From contig NOWV01000222.1 in the NCBI GenBank assembly GCA_003344405.1, positions 1 through 64,000 on the forward strand: a DNA stretch of 64,000 nucleotides, written 5' to 3'. This DNA comes from Trichoplax sp. H2 (taxonomy: Eukaryota; Placozoa; Uniplacotomia; Trichoplacea). Numbering within the stretch: position 1 is the first letter of the stretch; the number at the start of each line of letters is the position of its first letter. The position numbers and the translations under genes are program-made. The notes below the pieces were generated by a model. It saw nothing but the letters and a program-made list of their open reading frames with translations. It ran no database searches and had not been told where the DNA came from. Positions 1 through 12,013 of this stretch are shown here, one piece after another.

Positions 1-530
1 TGTCACAATTTCACTTCTGCGACAAGGTAACGTACAGTAAAAGTCTATAAGTAGCTACTGACTTAAACGCCCTTTTACTTAACGTTAAGCACACACAGCA
101 AAAGACTGTAAAGATGAAACTTTTAATAGCAAAAATACATCTACAACTTTTTTTACCATACTATCAACTCAAATGTTCCCGTTTATATAGAAACCATCTA
201 ATTTGTAAACAACAACAGTATTATTATTATACCTTACTAGGAGAAACATCTCGAACTGAGATGCTCCTTACATAGCTTTTCTATCAGTAAATATTTTGAA
301 CCTCTTACTCATACTTAATCTTAATCTAAGCTCGTAGGTTGTCTAATTCAACTATCATCAACTAGAACTTGAATCATCCTACTGTTATCTATCAGGCAAT
401 AACAATCAATATCAAATATGTAATGAACTATTACAAACAACATCCACGTTAAGGCATTACTTATCTTTCCTAGCACTACAAATATGGATATTCTCCATAA
501 TAGCTACTACTGTGTAATGAAATGAAAAGT
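1..530 (-). mobile_element. LTR-like dispersed repeat (family 4), copy 1
   Basis: Begins at the first base with TGTCACAATTTCACTT, the same kind of terminus as the other LTR-like repeats here. Its first part aligns with 2528-2950, and the stretch at about 345-510 aligns with 1975-2150. Read on the minus strand it contains a TATA-box-like TATATAAAC. The right end is not defined. I see no coding sequence in it. Confidence 0.5.
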
Positions 531-1383
531 GTAGAGATCAAGCTACGAAACTTTAACAAACTTTGATTCTACTTTCGTGGCACTCCGGTCGACTTAACGC
601 TAATACTTTGACACCAAATAAAATTTGGGGAAATAACCGAACAACAATTTATTTCAAAACAAAAATGGAGAGAAGTATAAACCGAACAACCGCACAAATA
701 CTTAGCTTTAAGTATTATTAAAATAAATGACAGACTTAAAAACTGTCAACGACCAAACAACCTTTCAAAAAGAAGAACGTTTTAACTTACGACAATTCGA
801 CCCCGAATGCCTTTTAAATTCAACAAGTTCTTCAAATAAAATCTTCTTCTACTCTCCCTCTAAATTTTCTAATTGCACTATCATTTATAGGCTTCGTAGA
901 GCCGTCAAAGGTATTTAAAACTAAACATTTGCTAACCAATCCGTTTTAGAAAACTACTTTGCACCATTTAAGAAAACAAAAATCATTCAAAGTTCAGACA
1001 CAATTTACCCTACGATTCCCTTACAAAACACTATAAAAGTAATAAACTAACTATAAAAATACATCAAACTTCATTTCTAACATAATTTCTATCATTAATA
1101 CACTATAAAAGTCTAAAAATCAACCTTTAAACATCAAGATTTAGTCATAAAAACAACATTCTGACTACCTAACAATCAACACAACCTCTGCCAATTTCCA
1201 TCTTATTTTCTATTTTCCTCACTAAATCTCCTAATGTGACTTCAAGTCACGTCATAAAATTCCAAAGTTTCAAATTCATAACAAAAAGTCCAAATCTCAA
1301 AAATCAACTCTTACGATATTTTTCATGAACAAAAATCCAAAAATTAAAACAGAAAAATTATAATTCAGACATGAATTAAAAAT
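531..1383. other. No gene recognised
   Basis: AT-rich DNA. A 63-codon plus-strand reading frame at 727-918 has no recognisable domain and no convincing splice context, so I do not call it a gene. Confidence 0.5.
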
Positions 1384-1501
1384 AAACCCGACCGGTTCCA
1401 AAACAGGAAAATTATATCGGACACAAACCCGACCGGTCCCAGAATCCGAAAACAAACCCGACCGGTCCCAGAATCCGAAAACTATATCGGACACAAATCC
1501 G
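1384..1501. repeat. Imperfect tandem repeat with ACCGGT core
   Basis: Three blocks of AACCCGACCGGTYCCA alternate with GAATCCGAAAAC and TATATCGGACACAAA blocks. This is clearly more GC-rich than its surroundings. The tandem structure explains the short minus-strand reading frame over it, which is therefore not a gene. Confidence 0.75.
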
Positions 1502-1974
1502 GAAAAATTCGGTTTTTATAAAGATCACAGTAATCGCTTATCAAAAAAAATCTATATGACTACTACGACTACTTTTCTGACATTAGTATCGCTTAGTATT
1601 CGCGAGTATTGACAGTTGATGTTTTAGCGTCAAATTGTACTGGAACTGTACGATTATAGACTACATTACAGTACTTTATCGTCATGTTATAAATCCCCTT
1701 TCTCTAAGGATAAGGTTTTGCTACTAAGTCAAATTCCTTTACAATTTGAATAGACGATCAAACGCTGTTTCTTTAGATTAGGCATTTGCTCTATAGGGCT
1801 ACTTCTATAGTAATCTATATAATACCTTGTAAAATAATGAAGAAGAAAAGATGGCGACATGATGATTTGGCAGGGTAAAACTTAAAGACACTATCACTTT
1901 GTAGGTACATTCTATAGTAAAATAATACTAATTACATACTAAAAACTACAAAGGACTCTACTTTTAGTCCTTTT

Positions 1975-2190
1975 ACTACATTCAATTATCATCAACTAGA
2001 CCTTGAATCATCTTGCTGCTATCTATCACACAATAACAATCAATATCAATTATGTATGAACTTTTACAAACCACATCCACGTTAAGGCATTAGTTATCTT
2101 AGCTAGCACTACAAATATGGATATTCTCCATACTAGCTACTACTGTACTTATTAAACTATCCTAATGACACTGTAACACCGTAACACCTT
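1975..2190. mobile_element. Partial copy of family 4 repeat
   Basis: About 170 bp from 1981 closely matches 350-515, with shared blocks such as CAATAACAATCAATATCAA and CTACAAATATGGATATTC. It runs out near ACTGTAACA at about 2186, which resembles a family 1 LTR terminus. Confidence 0.6.
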
Positions 2191-2527
2191 CTCCATCGTC
2201 GATCCAGTAAATCTATATCGTATCTTAATATTAAGTAGGATTTACCTACAAATATTATTTCTGTACTGATATAATCGGTACTTGTCTAACTTTTAACATA
2301 GAGGGATACGCGTATTTTATAGTGTGCCTAACTATAGGATATTTTAGCTCAATTCAGTACTACTCAACCACTTTTTCTTTCTTCATTCATTATTATTAAT
2401 GTATCGATGCAAAAAGATATGCTTCTTTTACTTGATTAAATAACAAAAAATCTACGCCTTGAGTTTGCTATCGTCACTACGATGATGAATATTATAATAC
2501 TTTACGTCTTAAGCATCCCTAGATGGC

Positions 2528-2950
2528 TGTTACAATTCAGTCTTTGTGACATGGAAACGCAAAATAAAAGTCTTTACGTATCTCGCTGGCATGAACGTCT
2601 TTTACCTCACAAATAGGTGCACAACTAAAGGTAGTAACAACAAGGCTTTCATGAGCACTTTTTTAATTGCTCGAACGATTAATATCTATATAGTAACCAT
2701 CTTGCTTGTAAATAACTCTAATCTAATTATTAAGCTTTACCAAAGTATGTTTCTTCGAATACATTATCCCAACATAGCTGTTGTATTAGTAAACAATCTT
2801 AACATACTGCTCATACGTAATCCTAATTCAAGCAAGAATGCTGTCTAATTCAACTACCCTGGACCAGGATTTAATCATCTTATTACTTTCTAAACATAAA
2901 ATAATCGATATCTAATATATAAGTTCAGATCTTAAATTTTGATTATAATA
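2528..2950 (-). mobile_element. Family 4 LTR-like repeat, diverged copy 2
   Basis: Starts TGTTACAATTCAGTCTTTGTGACATGG-like and aligns co-linearly with the start of the window, for example AATAAAAGTCTTTACG against AGTAAAAGTCTATAAG. Copies 1 and 2 are heavily diverged, so this is an old family. A 100-codon plus-strand frame over it has no domain and is judged non-coding. Confidence 0.5.
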
Positions 2951-4106
2951 ATTGGTAGAAGCCAGCTCGCTATCTTTCACATAGTGTGTGCATTTGTAAT
3001 TTTTACTTTACATGATTTGCGAGAAGGCATTAACTATCACGTCTAGACTTACAATTATAGACTTTGCTATTTCATCTTCGACTACAAAACTACTCGACGG
3101 GTAAGACAGTACCTTAGCACCAAATCGCAATTCTATATCATTGTAATAGCAACGCAGAATTTGTCTATTGCGGATACGTTGTGTAGCTGTATCTCATCTC
3201 CTAAATTATATAGTTGAAACCATAGATCAACTCCGGTTACTTGATGCTTCTGATTTTACTAATGCACTCTTTTAAACAAATAAAATTTCTTATCAATGTA
3301 TTCAAGTCGCTTATGATTATATAAATCAATTAGTAAATTTTCCAGATTCGCAAATGATTAGCTATAAAATTCCACGAATGACGTTATGATCGATAATAAT
3401 AGACGAAATCAAAAAGTTCCACTTAATGGAAACCTTGCTATATCACCGCTAGCAACAGAAGTACATATATGCACATGTTTGAACCCTAATTGAAAATTCT
3501 ATCAATCTGCACACAATAGCTCTTTGTCTCATATTTATTGTTATCTTTCTGTTCCGCAAATATTTGCGTATTTTTAAACTGTTACGACTTAATCCTGAAT
3601 TTTAGGTTCAAATGACAAAAAAGGCACTAATTATGGATATATATATAACAACTATTGGGTGCCTTATGTTACAAAATCAACTCCAGCAATACACAAAAAT
3701 TAAAAATTAATCACCATTACTTCTTTTCAAGGGCAAATGGCAGCTATTTTCTACACAATAAATTGCTTATTCGTAATCGGTTACCATAAGTGTTATAGGT
3801 ATGAAATCGAAATCAAAGTTGCCTATTGCTTAAAGCGGACATTAATATTTTGTATATAATAGTAAATTTATTAACAGAACCAAAAGCCGCTACACAGCAG
3901 CGTGTAGTAATATATTTAATGTGGATAATTTCAGAATAACTGAATAGATTTTCGAAAAGTAGTATAAATGAAAGTTGGTATCATTGCCTTAAGAAATTAA
4001 GCCGGGATGAAAATTTAGATTAAAATACATACTTATACATTGTTATATTAGCAATTAAATGTTATTAAAAATTGATAGTCGCAATGTATCTATAGTAGCT
4101 AGCACT
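2951..4106. other. Intergenic, downstream of gene A
   Basis: AT-rich DNA without a supported gene. It would contain the 3' UTR and polyadenylation region of gene A. Confidence 0.5.
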
Positions 4107-4947
4107 TTATTTGTGTCTGATACTTTGTCTAAAAGAATGCCTAAGTGATTTTCTAGGCACATATGAACCTATAATATGGGAAAATAGACAGCAGTTATTC
4201 AAATAGTCAAAACGAAAAAATATGTAAGTATATATATCAACCTTAGTAGCTGACACTCCACGTCTAAAATGCTTACTTGTATCGAACTTTGATCCACTAA
4301 CTTGATTCTGACTGTCTTCATCCATATCTCTCCGTCGAAAAGATCGCTAAAGATGATACAAGATTGTAACAGTTACTTAACTGTTGAAATATCTTAGTAA
4401 AGAGCCAGAATATTGCTACATACAGCTGTTGACTTAGGCTACATTGCGTATTCAAATTAAATATCAATGAATATCCGGTTATTTAGCATTATAGCTAACG
4501 TAATTACCATAATTCCGTGCTTCTGACAAAGCATATAACTGACATACGGACAGTTTAGTTACAAATAATAGAAGTCATTGCTTGCCAATATTAGATATGT
4601 TCGCTACTGATAACAACTTATTAAGTATTGCATGTGGACTGGTATGAGTTATGTATCCTAGTTGTGAACTGCATAATACTATACCGGGTTAGGCATTGAT
4701 GGAAAAAGTAATTATATCTTAGCTCTGCTATTCTCGAAAACCGCATTAAAGTTTTTTATTTTATTTTCTGTAGATTTAAAATTATTTTCGGAGAATTTAA
4801 TTTCTTTTAGATTAGATATTACAGTTAAATAGGTTTATAAAAGTATATGGAGTGTACCCGTACCAAATAAGTTTTGCCTTTTCTGTTGCTAATGGTGGAT
4901 GTAACAACAAACTTTCGTCTCATGGTTGAAGATAAGGCGTGTCTAAC
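4107..4947 (-). other. Gene A cytoplasmic tail exons
   Basis: Three exons (4864-4947, 4277-4346, 4107-4168) follow the last membrane exon. They encode a basic tail beginning VRHALSSTMRRK, then SFRRRDMDEDSQNQ, then a terminal SYVPRKSLRHSF segment ending ...IRHK-stop. Phases match (0-0, 0-1, 1-stop). The TAA stop (4109-4107) lies inside an AATAAA hexamer (4111-4106). Genes B and C instead carry a YTI-x-NVQ motif at this position. Confidence 0.75.
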
Positions 4948-7900
4948 CTAAGGTTAGTTTACAAATTCGTAAGAAACGAAATGAAATTCAGTAACGAAGG
5001 GAATGAAGCAGAAAACTAGATATAAAACATGATTTATATTGTCGTACGCACTCTACATAAATCTGCAAGATTTTCGCAGACTATGTTTAATACAGTATTC
5101 CTCCATACGCACATTTACGAATACGCAATTTATGATAGTATTCTAACCTCCGAATTTAGTAGGCAATGAAACAGAAGGATGAAAAGGCCCTAATTAGAAA
5201 ATAAATTTTTAATATTAACGAATCAATGCTCATCCGATGGACTTGAAAGACTTTCGCTGTCCAGTAATTCTGGTATTCTAACTACAGAAAAATTTGTAGG
5301 CCGGAACCACTATTTGTTAAGCGATTAATGCTTTAATTATATGTGTTTATAATTTCTAAATACGTAGTGCTTTTGAATTATTTCTATTCTGTTGCAGCAG
5401 CTTAAGATGCTTTCAAATGACATACTATCTTAAAATGAATATAGACCTGTATGTAACCCATATTCACCTGAAAACTATTGAATATAACAAATAAGTATGC
5501 AAAGATAATGGTTTCTTCTGTCAGCGGTATCAAACCAAAGACCCATGTCAAACCAAGAATGGGCAATAAAATTGCGGTAGCTTTTACAATTGATCTTTGA
5601 AAGAAATTCGAATAAACTAGTTATCTAACTTAATGATTGAATTTGCCTGGCAAGTACTTCACAGTCAAATTATATTAAAGCAAAAAAAGCACTTATAAAA
5701 GATCTACTCTTACTTGACTTTTAGTAGAGTGGTGTTTTTTGTCACATTTTCGCCAGCAACGGATCCACTTTTAGCAACTGATATTTGTATCACCGCTACC
5801 ATGATGACTGCATTCGCCTTTTGAAGATTAGAAATAAGATAATTGATTCATACCTTATGGTAGTCTAACGTTTGATCCAAAGGAAATTACTGTTTTACGA
5901 ATACTATAAGTCTTAGTAATATTGAACAATACTACAATCTCTTAAATTTAGTTAGCTTCACTAACCGCTAATACTCCAATGATTGGGCCAAGGAAAGACC
6001 AGATCATGCCATCTGCGTAGGAAAGCCAACACCTATTACATACGTATAAATGCAATCAATTGGTTGGATGCAAAGTGCGATTATCATTACTTTACGATAT
6101 GTACGTGCAAGACGCAATAAAATGAGGGTCATGTTAGTTTATTTGCTAGGGTATCCAAAAGAAGTATGAATTCATTGAGCTGACTATATTAATATAGTAC
6201 AGTATGGTATCTATGATTTATATGCAAAATTTACCCTGGAATAAAACTTACCTAGCGTCTTTGCCGTAGCCATCCCATCTTATAATTGCAGTTGAAGTAA
6301 CAATAACACATGGTATACCTGAATTAAGAAGTGTCTGAGGATGAGTTTTAGGCACTAATACGCATATATATATACGTGTATCTGAATATTAATGAGCATA
6401 TCTTTATCTTAAATAAATGAATTATTTATCAATCTGATACAAAATTTTAGTTCAACATACCCCATCCAATACACAGGTATAGCTTAATTTTACTTTTGTG
6501 ATTAAAGACAGCAATGATAACAAAGTACAAGTGCAATCCCTCGACAAACATCCAAGTAAATGACGCCAAGTAAGAAAGATGGAGCAAGATAGCTGATATC
6601 TTGCATAATATCTAGATCGTAGTATCATTAAGGATAAAGTGGTTAATTTTAACAGAAGAACAATAACTAAGTTGAATTACTTCGCAAATTTTGATACATG
6701 GTTATTATGATATGATATCAATTCTATCAATTCAGCTTTAAACAAACTATTATCAGAGTAAACTTATTATATTTGTAATTAGGTACTACCTCTGTACGTG
6801 TATTCCTTTAAAACTACAAGCATTTGATAATATTTTTAAGAAAGTCAGAAATATATTATATTGAAAGATATTGAATTCTCTACATAACTTTTATGGTATT
6901 AGCAAGTATAAAGTCAAACCTTGATTTCTGCGGCGTTCATCGTTATGATTAACATTATTTGAGCGAGTATTAGCGCAAGAATAAAATTTTTATGAACGAA
7001 AAATCGTTCAGTATTAAGCCTGAAAGCGTGCCATAAGCGAATAATTAGCGGTAGAAAAATGATTCATAAATATGCAAGTCCATACGTTATACCTTTCCTA
7101 TACGACTGTAAATTGTATTTTCAGTTATCTGAATTAAAAGTAACATTACTTCCTCATGTACCTTAAAAATGTATAACAAAAAATTGTGATTGCCATGGAT
7201 ATAATGGAGAATCCAATTCCAATGTATGTTATGAACTGTAAAATCTCCAGGTCCCGATCAAATTTTGTTAAATTCACCTTCAAAAGAATCAAGAAATTCA
7301 ATACATACAGGAATGTGGTACTAAAGTTTAGACTGATAGAGATGACGTTCATAACGTATAAAGAGAAACTGTAGGCAAATTTGCAAATGTAAGATATAAA
7401 TCAGACATTAAACATAAAATTTCTAAATACCTCTGTTATTTGCAACATAATGGCAAAATGTGTTAAGTGATTACAGGAACAAACGGTATAAGTCTCAGAT
7501 TGATTTACGATCAAACAGCCATTTTTCGACCATTTCCTATTTGCATTTCAAAAAAGACAATATTTAAACCGATTTGAGCATTTCTATACACAGATTTGGT
7601 ATCAACCAGCAAATTCTGAAGCCATTGCATTAACATTTAAGCACGCTAAAGTAATCAATGTGTACGTATTTATTAGTATTTACCAAAAATGCAATCATAA
7701 GGTTAATACAATAGGGAAAAATAAAACTAGATCGAAAGTAAATCGCTCCTTTGCAAAGCATTTGGGTGACTACGGTAAATACTGTTTTAATAGAATACCT
7801 AAGCGTAGTATTCCAAAATACGCAAGTGGTTTTAAGCTTTTTGCCTTTAGGTTCATAATCATAACGATAAATGAAAGGTCTTTTGTATCCGTGAAAAGCC

Positions 7901-10900
7901 GATTTGGGATAGACGGTGCAAGATACGATAGAAGACAAGTTGGTTCTTGAATCACTAAAGAAAAATAGTTATGTATCTTATTAGGCGTAATTAGGTATTT
8001 AATTACTACAATAAACACCATATCAAGTAACCTATACGTTTTTTTTATTCTTATTTATTGTGCTACAGTATAATTACTTGAAATATCCAAATATTTCATT
8101 AGGAGCTTTTAGAACGCCAACACTGACACTGACAATTGCACCTAAAAATTACGATCACATACTTTAAGCTTAGCAATAACGCCTCATTTTTGTTGATCTA
8201 AAACTATCGCTTTCGCATTACCAATACTTTAGGCGTAATAAGAATTGAAAGCAACTAATTTACATCTATCCTAAAAGTTTCCACTGCTACTAATTATATT
8301 GAATATTCCTATTAATTATCATTACCTGGATCAAGTGATTCTCTAGAAATATAAACTGATACCGAACGTTCACTACCCTGATTAATTGGAAAAGATGCAT
8401 AATAGTCGTCTACAGTATGGTTGGTATTGTTGACATCGCCAACTACGTAAGCTGTTGCAATCAAAATAGTTAAGGAATTACCATAAGATTACACTCTTGG
8501 ACGCTAGCGAAAAATACTAGTAATTAAGCGTTATCTTGAGATATTATATGGTACATGATAATGTAGCTTCAAATCCTTACCAGTTTTGCTGTTAGTAACA
8601 TTAATTTTATCTCCATTATTTAATGTAGGCGATAACTTGTCACCTAATTTATCCATGGAGACAACAGATTGAGTCGCCAGTGCTCCATGAGTGTGACCAT
8701 TCTGCAATGATTTATTGTTGCATTATTATTTTTGAAAGCAATTTGTCATAATAGTGATATTTCGCTCTCCTCTATTTCCGTAAAGCTGTTATTACTGTAT
8801 CAAGCTCCAACATACCGAATGGCCGGCGGCATAAGCGGATACTTTGTCAAATCGGTCAATGTAAGCCTGTCATTAGAGAAAGGCGTTAATAATTAAGATA
8901 ATTTACAGGACCATTGCGGTCATACTTTTCATTAATAATAATGGCTGCAATCGTTGAGGAAAATGCATTTATTTTTATAACTGAAACGATTAAAAATTGA
9001 CGACCATTCTAGCTATTGGACGAAAATCTGCAATTGTTATTCATACTGACTTCATAGCAAAACAACAGTAAATTTTGCAGTAAAGATAAGACGTAGTAAG
9101 CGGTCAGTAGTTTGAGCAACATTGATACTTACTGAGGCAAATTGAGTTTTATCATGATGACTGGCATTCTTTAAGATGGCTTCCACAACGAGCGATTGCA
9201 TTTGATAATATTGTATCATAGGATCTGAATAACCTTGTGCAGAATTACCTAAAGCCAGTGGTTTATGTAATATTGTGGTCACATTCTGTACTGGTTTAGT
9301 ATTGGGAACCTAGCGATTGATATTTCATGTCGAGTTAGTTTATAGACCGGTATATCAGGTCAAATTGTTTCTAATGCACAAGAGTACATAAATGTCAATA
9401 GCAAACCGGGTTTTGGAAAGGTACTTTCGTCGTTGCTGAACCTGTAGCACTACTTGTACTTGCTGCTGCTATATCAGAAGAAATGGAATGATTGCGATTT
9501 AAGTAAGCATGACTTGCGATTTCCTATCGATATTTTTACACTATCATTATGACACAGTCTACAATAGGTACTGCGGGTAGCCTTCAAATCATTTTATGAG
9601 GTATGCAGTACACTGTCGCTACCGAAGAGCTTAACATATCATTTATGCTGACGTTGCAATACAACTTTATGCGCATATAAACCGATCAACTTCCAAATGG
9701 AAATTCTAATCAAGTTTTAGTTGATAAATGTAATTTAATCAGATGAAGAAGTTTTAATATCCGATTATAAATTTGGGTTTGGCAGATATTCGTAGAACTG
9801 GCTATCATGATGAGCTAATGTATGTTAATACACAGCTTTCATTAGTACGCATACCGCTAGTGGTGGCCATTGGAGTAGTCACTGGCGCGTTAGTGGAGGG
9901 GATACTTGTGCTTGATGGTGCAGTATTGGAGCTAGTTACAGTAGTCATGGCTGTAGATGGCGTTGTCGATGGTGCTGTAGTTGGCAAAGTAGTAACTTTA
10001 GTAGTCGATTTACTGGTTACTTCGCTCGTTGTTCCAGCTAAAACTGTAGTTGTTGCCTTAGTGGTTAAATCGGTTGTTGCTTTGTTGGTGGTTGGCACAG
10101 TTATGGTAGGAGATGTTGAATCTGTAGTAGCGGCTGTTGTTGATCCTGTAGAGGGCTGTGTCGTTTTTGGAGTAGAGACTTGAGATAGGCTTGCATTTTG
10201 AGTAACCTCAGTAGTAATAACACTTTCACTTGCAGTGGTTGTTTCCATGGCAGCCAGTGAGGTGGCTTCAGAAGTCATCTCTGTAGTCGCTTCTGTTGTT
10301 CCATTGGTAGTCTCCTCCAAGGTGCTTTCCGTAGTTGTTTCTGCCGTTAAATCTGTAGTATTTCCATCAGTTGTACCTGTACTCCAATCGGTAGTTGCTT
10401 GCATAGCAAAATTGCTGCCTGTGGTAACTTCATTACCGTCGTCTGTAGCAGCTTGGCTAGTAGCCGCTATGGCTGCCACAGTGTTCTCAATTCCTGTGCT
10501 TGTTTCTGTAAATGCTTCTGTTGTTGCATTTGACGATGCTCTAGTTACGTCAGCCGTTACTCCAGTCGTTGCTTCAGTCGTTGATGGTGTCGTCGCTTCC
10601 GTAGTTGCTTCACTTGTTGATTCGGAGGTCGCTTCCGCAGTTACTTTAGTCGTCGCTTCGGCAGTGACCACGGCAGAGGTAGTTTCAGTAGCTGCTTCAG
10701 TCACGACCTCAGTTGCCTCGCTAGTACCGTTAGTGGTTGTTTCAGTCGTTGCTTCAGTCGTCGCTTTAGTCGTCGCTTCAGTCGTCGCTTCAGTCGTTGC
10801 TTCAGTGGTTGTTTCAGAGGTTGCTTCAGTCGTTGCTTCAGTCGTTGCTTCAGTCGTCGCTTCAGTCGTTGCTTCGGTCGTTGCTTCAGTCGTTGCTTCA

Positions 10901-12013
10901 GTCGTTGCTTCAGTTGTTGCTTCAGTCGTTGCTTCAGTCGTCGCTTCAGTCGTCGCTTCAGTCGTTGCTTCAGTGGTTGCTTCAGTGGTTGCTTCAGTCG
11001 TTGCTTCAGTCGTTGCTTCAGTCGTTGCTTCAGTCGTTACTTCAGTTGTTGCTTTAGTTGTCGCTTCAGTGCTCGCTTCAGTCGTTGCTTCAGTGCTCGC
11101 TTCAGTCGTTGCTTCAGTTGTTGCTTCAATCGTTGCTTCAGTCGTTGCTTCCGTGGTTACTTCTGTTGTTGCTTCAGTCGTCGCTTCAGTTGTCGCTTCA
11201 GTTGTCGCTTCCGTCGTTGCTTCCGTCGTTGCTTCCGTCGTTGCTTCCGTCGTTGCTTCCGTTGTTGCTTCAGTTGTTGCTTCGGTCGTCGCCTCAGTTG
11301 TCGCTTCAGTCGTTGCTTCAGTCGTTGCTTCAGTCGTCGCTTCAGTTGTTGCTTCAGTTGTTGCTACAGTTGTTGCTATTGTAGTCGCTTCAGTCGTTGG
11401 AACAGTGGCGTCTTGTCACAAGTACGTAATAAAATGTGTATCAGCGATATACAGTATAAAATGAAATAAAATGAATTCTAGTGTACTTATTTTACGATGT
11501 AATATGAATTAAGAGAGAGAATCGTTATCCAACTGAATATTGCAATTTTCTACTGCTCTAATGGAGCCGTTTAATGCATCGATTATAACTTACTGTATTC
11601 GCATATATACCGAATCGAAAAACCTTCACATTGGGCTTCATTCCATTTCCAATCGCTACTGACATAAGTATAGTGGGCACATTGAAAAAATGCGCTCATT
11701 CTAGTAGAGAACTGCCAGTCACTAAATCCATAATCAGCTATTGATTTTAAAGTCTGAATCCAGATGCGATCAGCATCGTTTTCAAAGCCTGGGAGACCGT
11801 TAGTATGGAAACTTCCTAACCAGTATTTATCTACACTATTTGTCAGCAGATTGGCTTTGATAAAATCATTTTTGGCTACGCTATCTACGTAGACTAGTTT
11901 AGAGCCAGTTCGAAGGCTTTCACATTCAGTAATAGCCTCGGAGTATTTTTTTAAAAGCGATCCAACTATTAAGCAACTACTGCCATAATTCTGCCATCCC
12001 GAATCGCATTGAC
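4107..12013 (-). CDS. Gene A: lectin-mucin adhesion GPCR
   Basis: Family B2 adhesion GPCR of about 1,250 residues without its N-terminus. Twenty exons chain in one frame: 11594-12013, 9855-11411, 9425-9468, 9133-9309, 8581-8701, 8326-8451, 8078-8141, 7799-7954, 7431-7536, 7162-7277, 6920-7019, 6461-6611, 6252-6318, 5966-6032, 5714-5817, 5468-5594, 5148-5189, 4864-4947, 4277-4346, 4107-4168. Domain order: C-type lectin-like domain, Thr-rich repeat stalk, GAIN-like region, GPS, 7TM, tail. As a family member it should sit in the plasma membrane, cleave itself at the GPS and signal through a tethered agonist; its ligand and G protein are unknown. It is the most downstream copy of the array. The start codon and signal peptide exon upstream of 12013 were not found, so the N-terminus is partial. 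Confidence 0.88.
5148..7277 (-). other. Gene A seven-transmembrane region
   Basis: Nine exons. 7162-7277 holds TM1 (ITYIGIGFSIISMAITIF). 6920-7019 holds TM2, starting LNTERFFVHKNF. 6461-6611 holds TM3 with the B2 signature FVEGLHLYFVIIAVF. 6252-6318 holds TM4. 5966-6032 is the start of TM5 (CWLSYADGMIWSF). 5714-5817 follows with TM5 and the third inner loop. 5468-5594 holds TM6 (GLTWVFGL) and TM7 ending FNSFQ. 5148-5189 is GLFILLFHCLLNSE. The motifs are those of adhesion GPCRs, not secretin or rhodopsin receptors. Confidence 0.92.
7431..7954 (-). other. Gene A GPS autoproteolysis motif
   Basis: Two exons. 7799-7954 ends in TTCVFWNTTL. 7431-7536 continues KWSKNGC and ends with CSCNHLTHFAIM. 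All four GPS cysteines, both tryptophans and the HL-T scissile tripeptide are present, so self-cleavage is predicted, with THFAIM... as the tethered agonist. Exon 7799-7954 joins in one piece what genes B and C carry as two exons. Confidence 0.92.
8078..9468 (-). other. Gene A stalk/GAIN-like region
   Basis: Exons 9425-9468, 9133-9309, 8581-8701, 8326-8451 and 8078-8141 lie between the mucin stalk and the GPS. Homology is weak, but lengths and phases equal those of genes B and C: 8326-8451 is 126 nt phase 1-1 in all three. The exon at 8078-8141 (AIVSVSVGVLKAPNEIFGYF) aligns with LVIVSGILRFESYFG of gene B. A GAIN fold is inferred from position, not shown. Confidence 0.7.
9855..11411 (-). repeat. 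Gene A Thr-rich mucin stalk exon (12-bp minisatellite)
   Basis: A single 1,557-nt exon, phase 1-1, of about 519 codons. The upstream two-fifths (about 10735-11400) is a near-perfect 12-bp repeat encoding TTEA, some 55 units; the rest is degenerate Thr/Ser/Ala-rich sequence. It is predicted to be densely O-glycosylated and extended, holding the lectin head away from the membrane. The acceptor side (GTGACAAG at 11412) is unusual for its weak pyrimidine tract. Long open frames on the plus strand here are mirror images of the repeat. Confidence 0.88.
11594..12013 (-). other. Gene A C-type lectin-like domain exon
   Basis: One 420-nt phase 1-1 exon. It begins QCDSGWQNYGSSC, has a YWLGSF strand in the place of the WIGL motif, then RIWIQ, and ends WKWNEAQC...RYICEY, where the last cysteines pair. 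It lacks the EPN or QPD triplet of calcium-dependent sugar binding, so a protein or non-canonical ligand is as likely as a glycan. The donor is GTAAGT and the acceptor TTACAG. Confidence 0.9.

Noticed and set aside
1-2950. Full-length LTR retrotransposon bounded by the two family 4 copies
   Set aside because: No coding interior between them, the copies are too diverged to be paired LTRs, and the right-hand limits are undefined.
5222-5285. Open frame RIPELLDSESLSSPSDEH-stop as the tail of gene A
   Set aside because: It lies between the TM6-7 exon and the conserved GLFILLFHCLLNSE exon at 5148-5189, so it is intronic.
8907-8980. Possible extra exon of gene A (IKINAFSSTIAAI...)
   Set aside because: Its entry phase does not match the exon ending at 9133, whereas 9133 joins 8701 directly in frame as in gene B.
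10235-11464. Long plus-strand frames over the gene A repeat (VVAS and LLQS repeats, up to 409 codons)
   Set aside because: They are the complement of the 12-bp TTEA repeat, which leaves several frames free of stops; the minus-strand frame is joined to lectin and receptor exons by matching splice sites.
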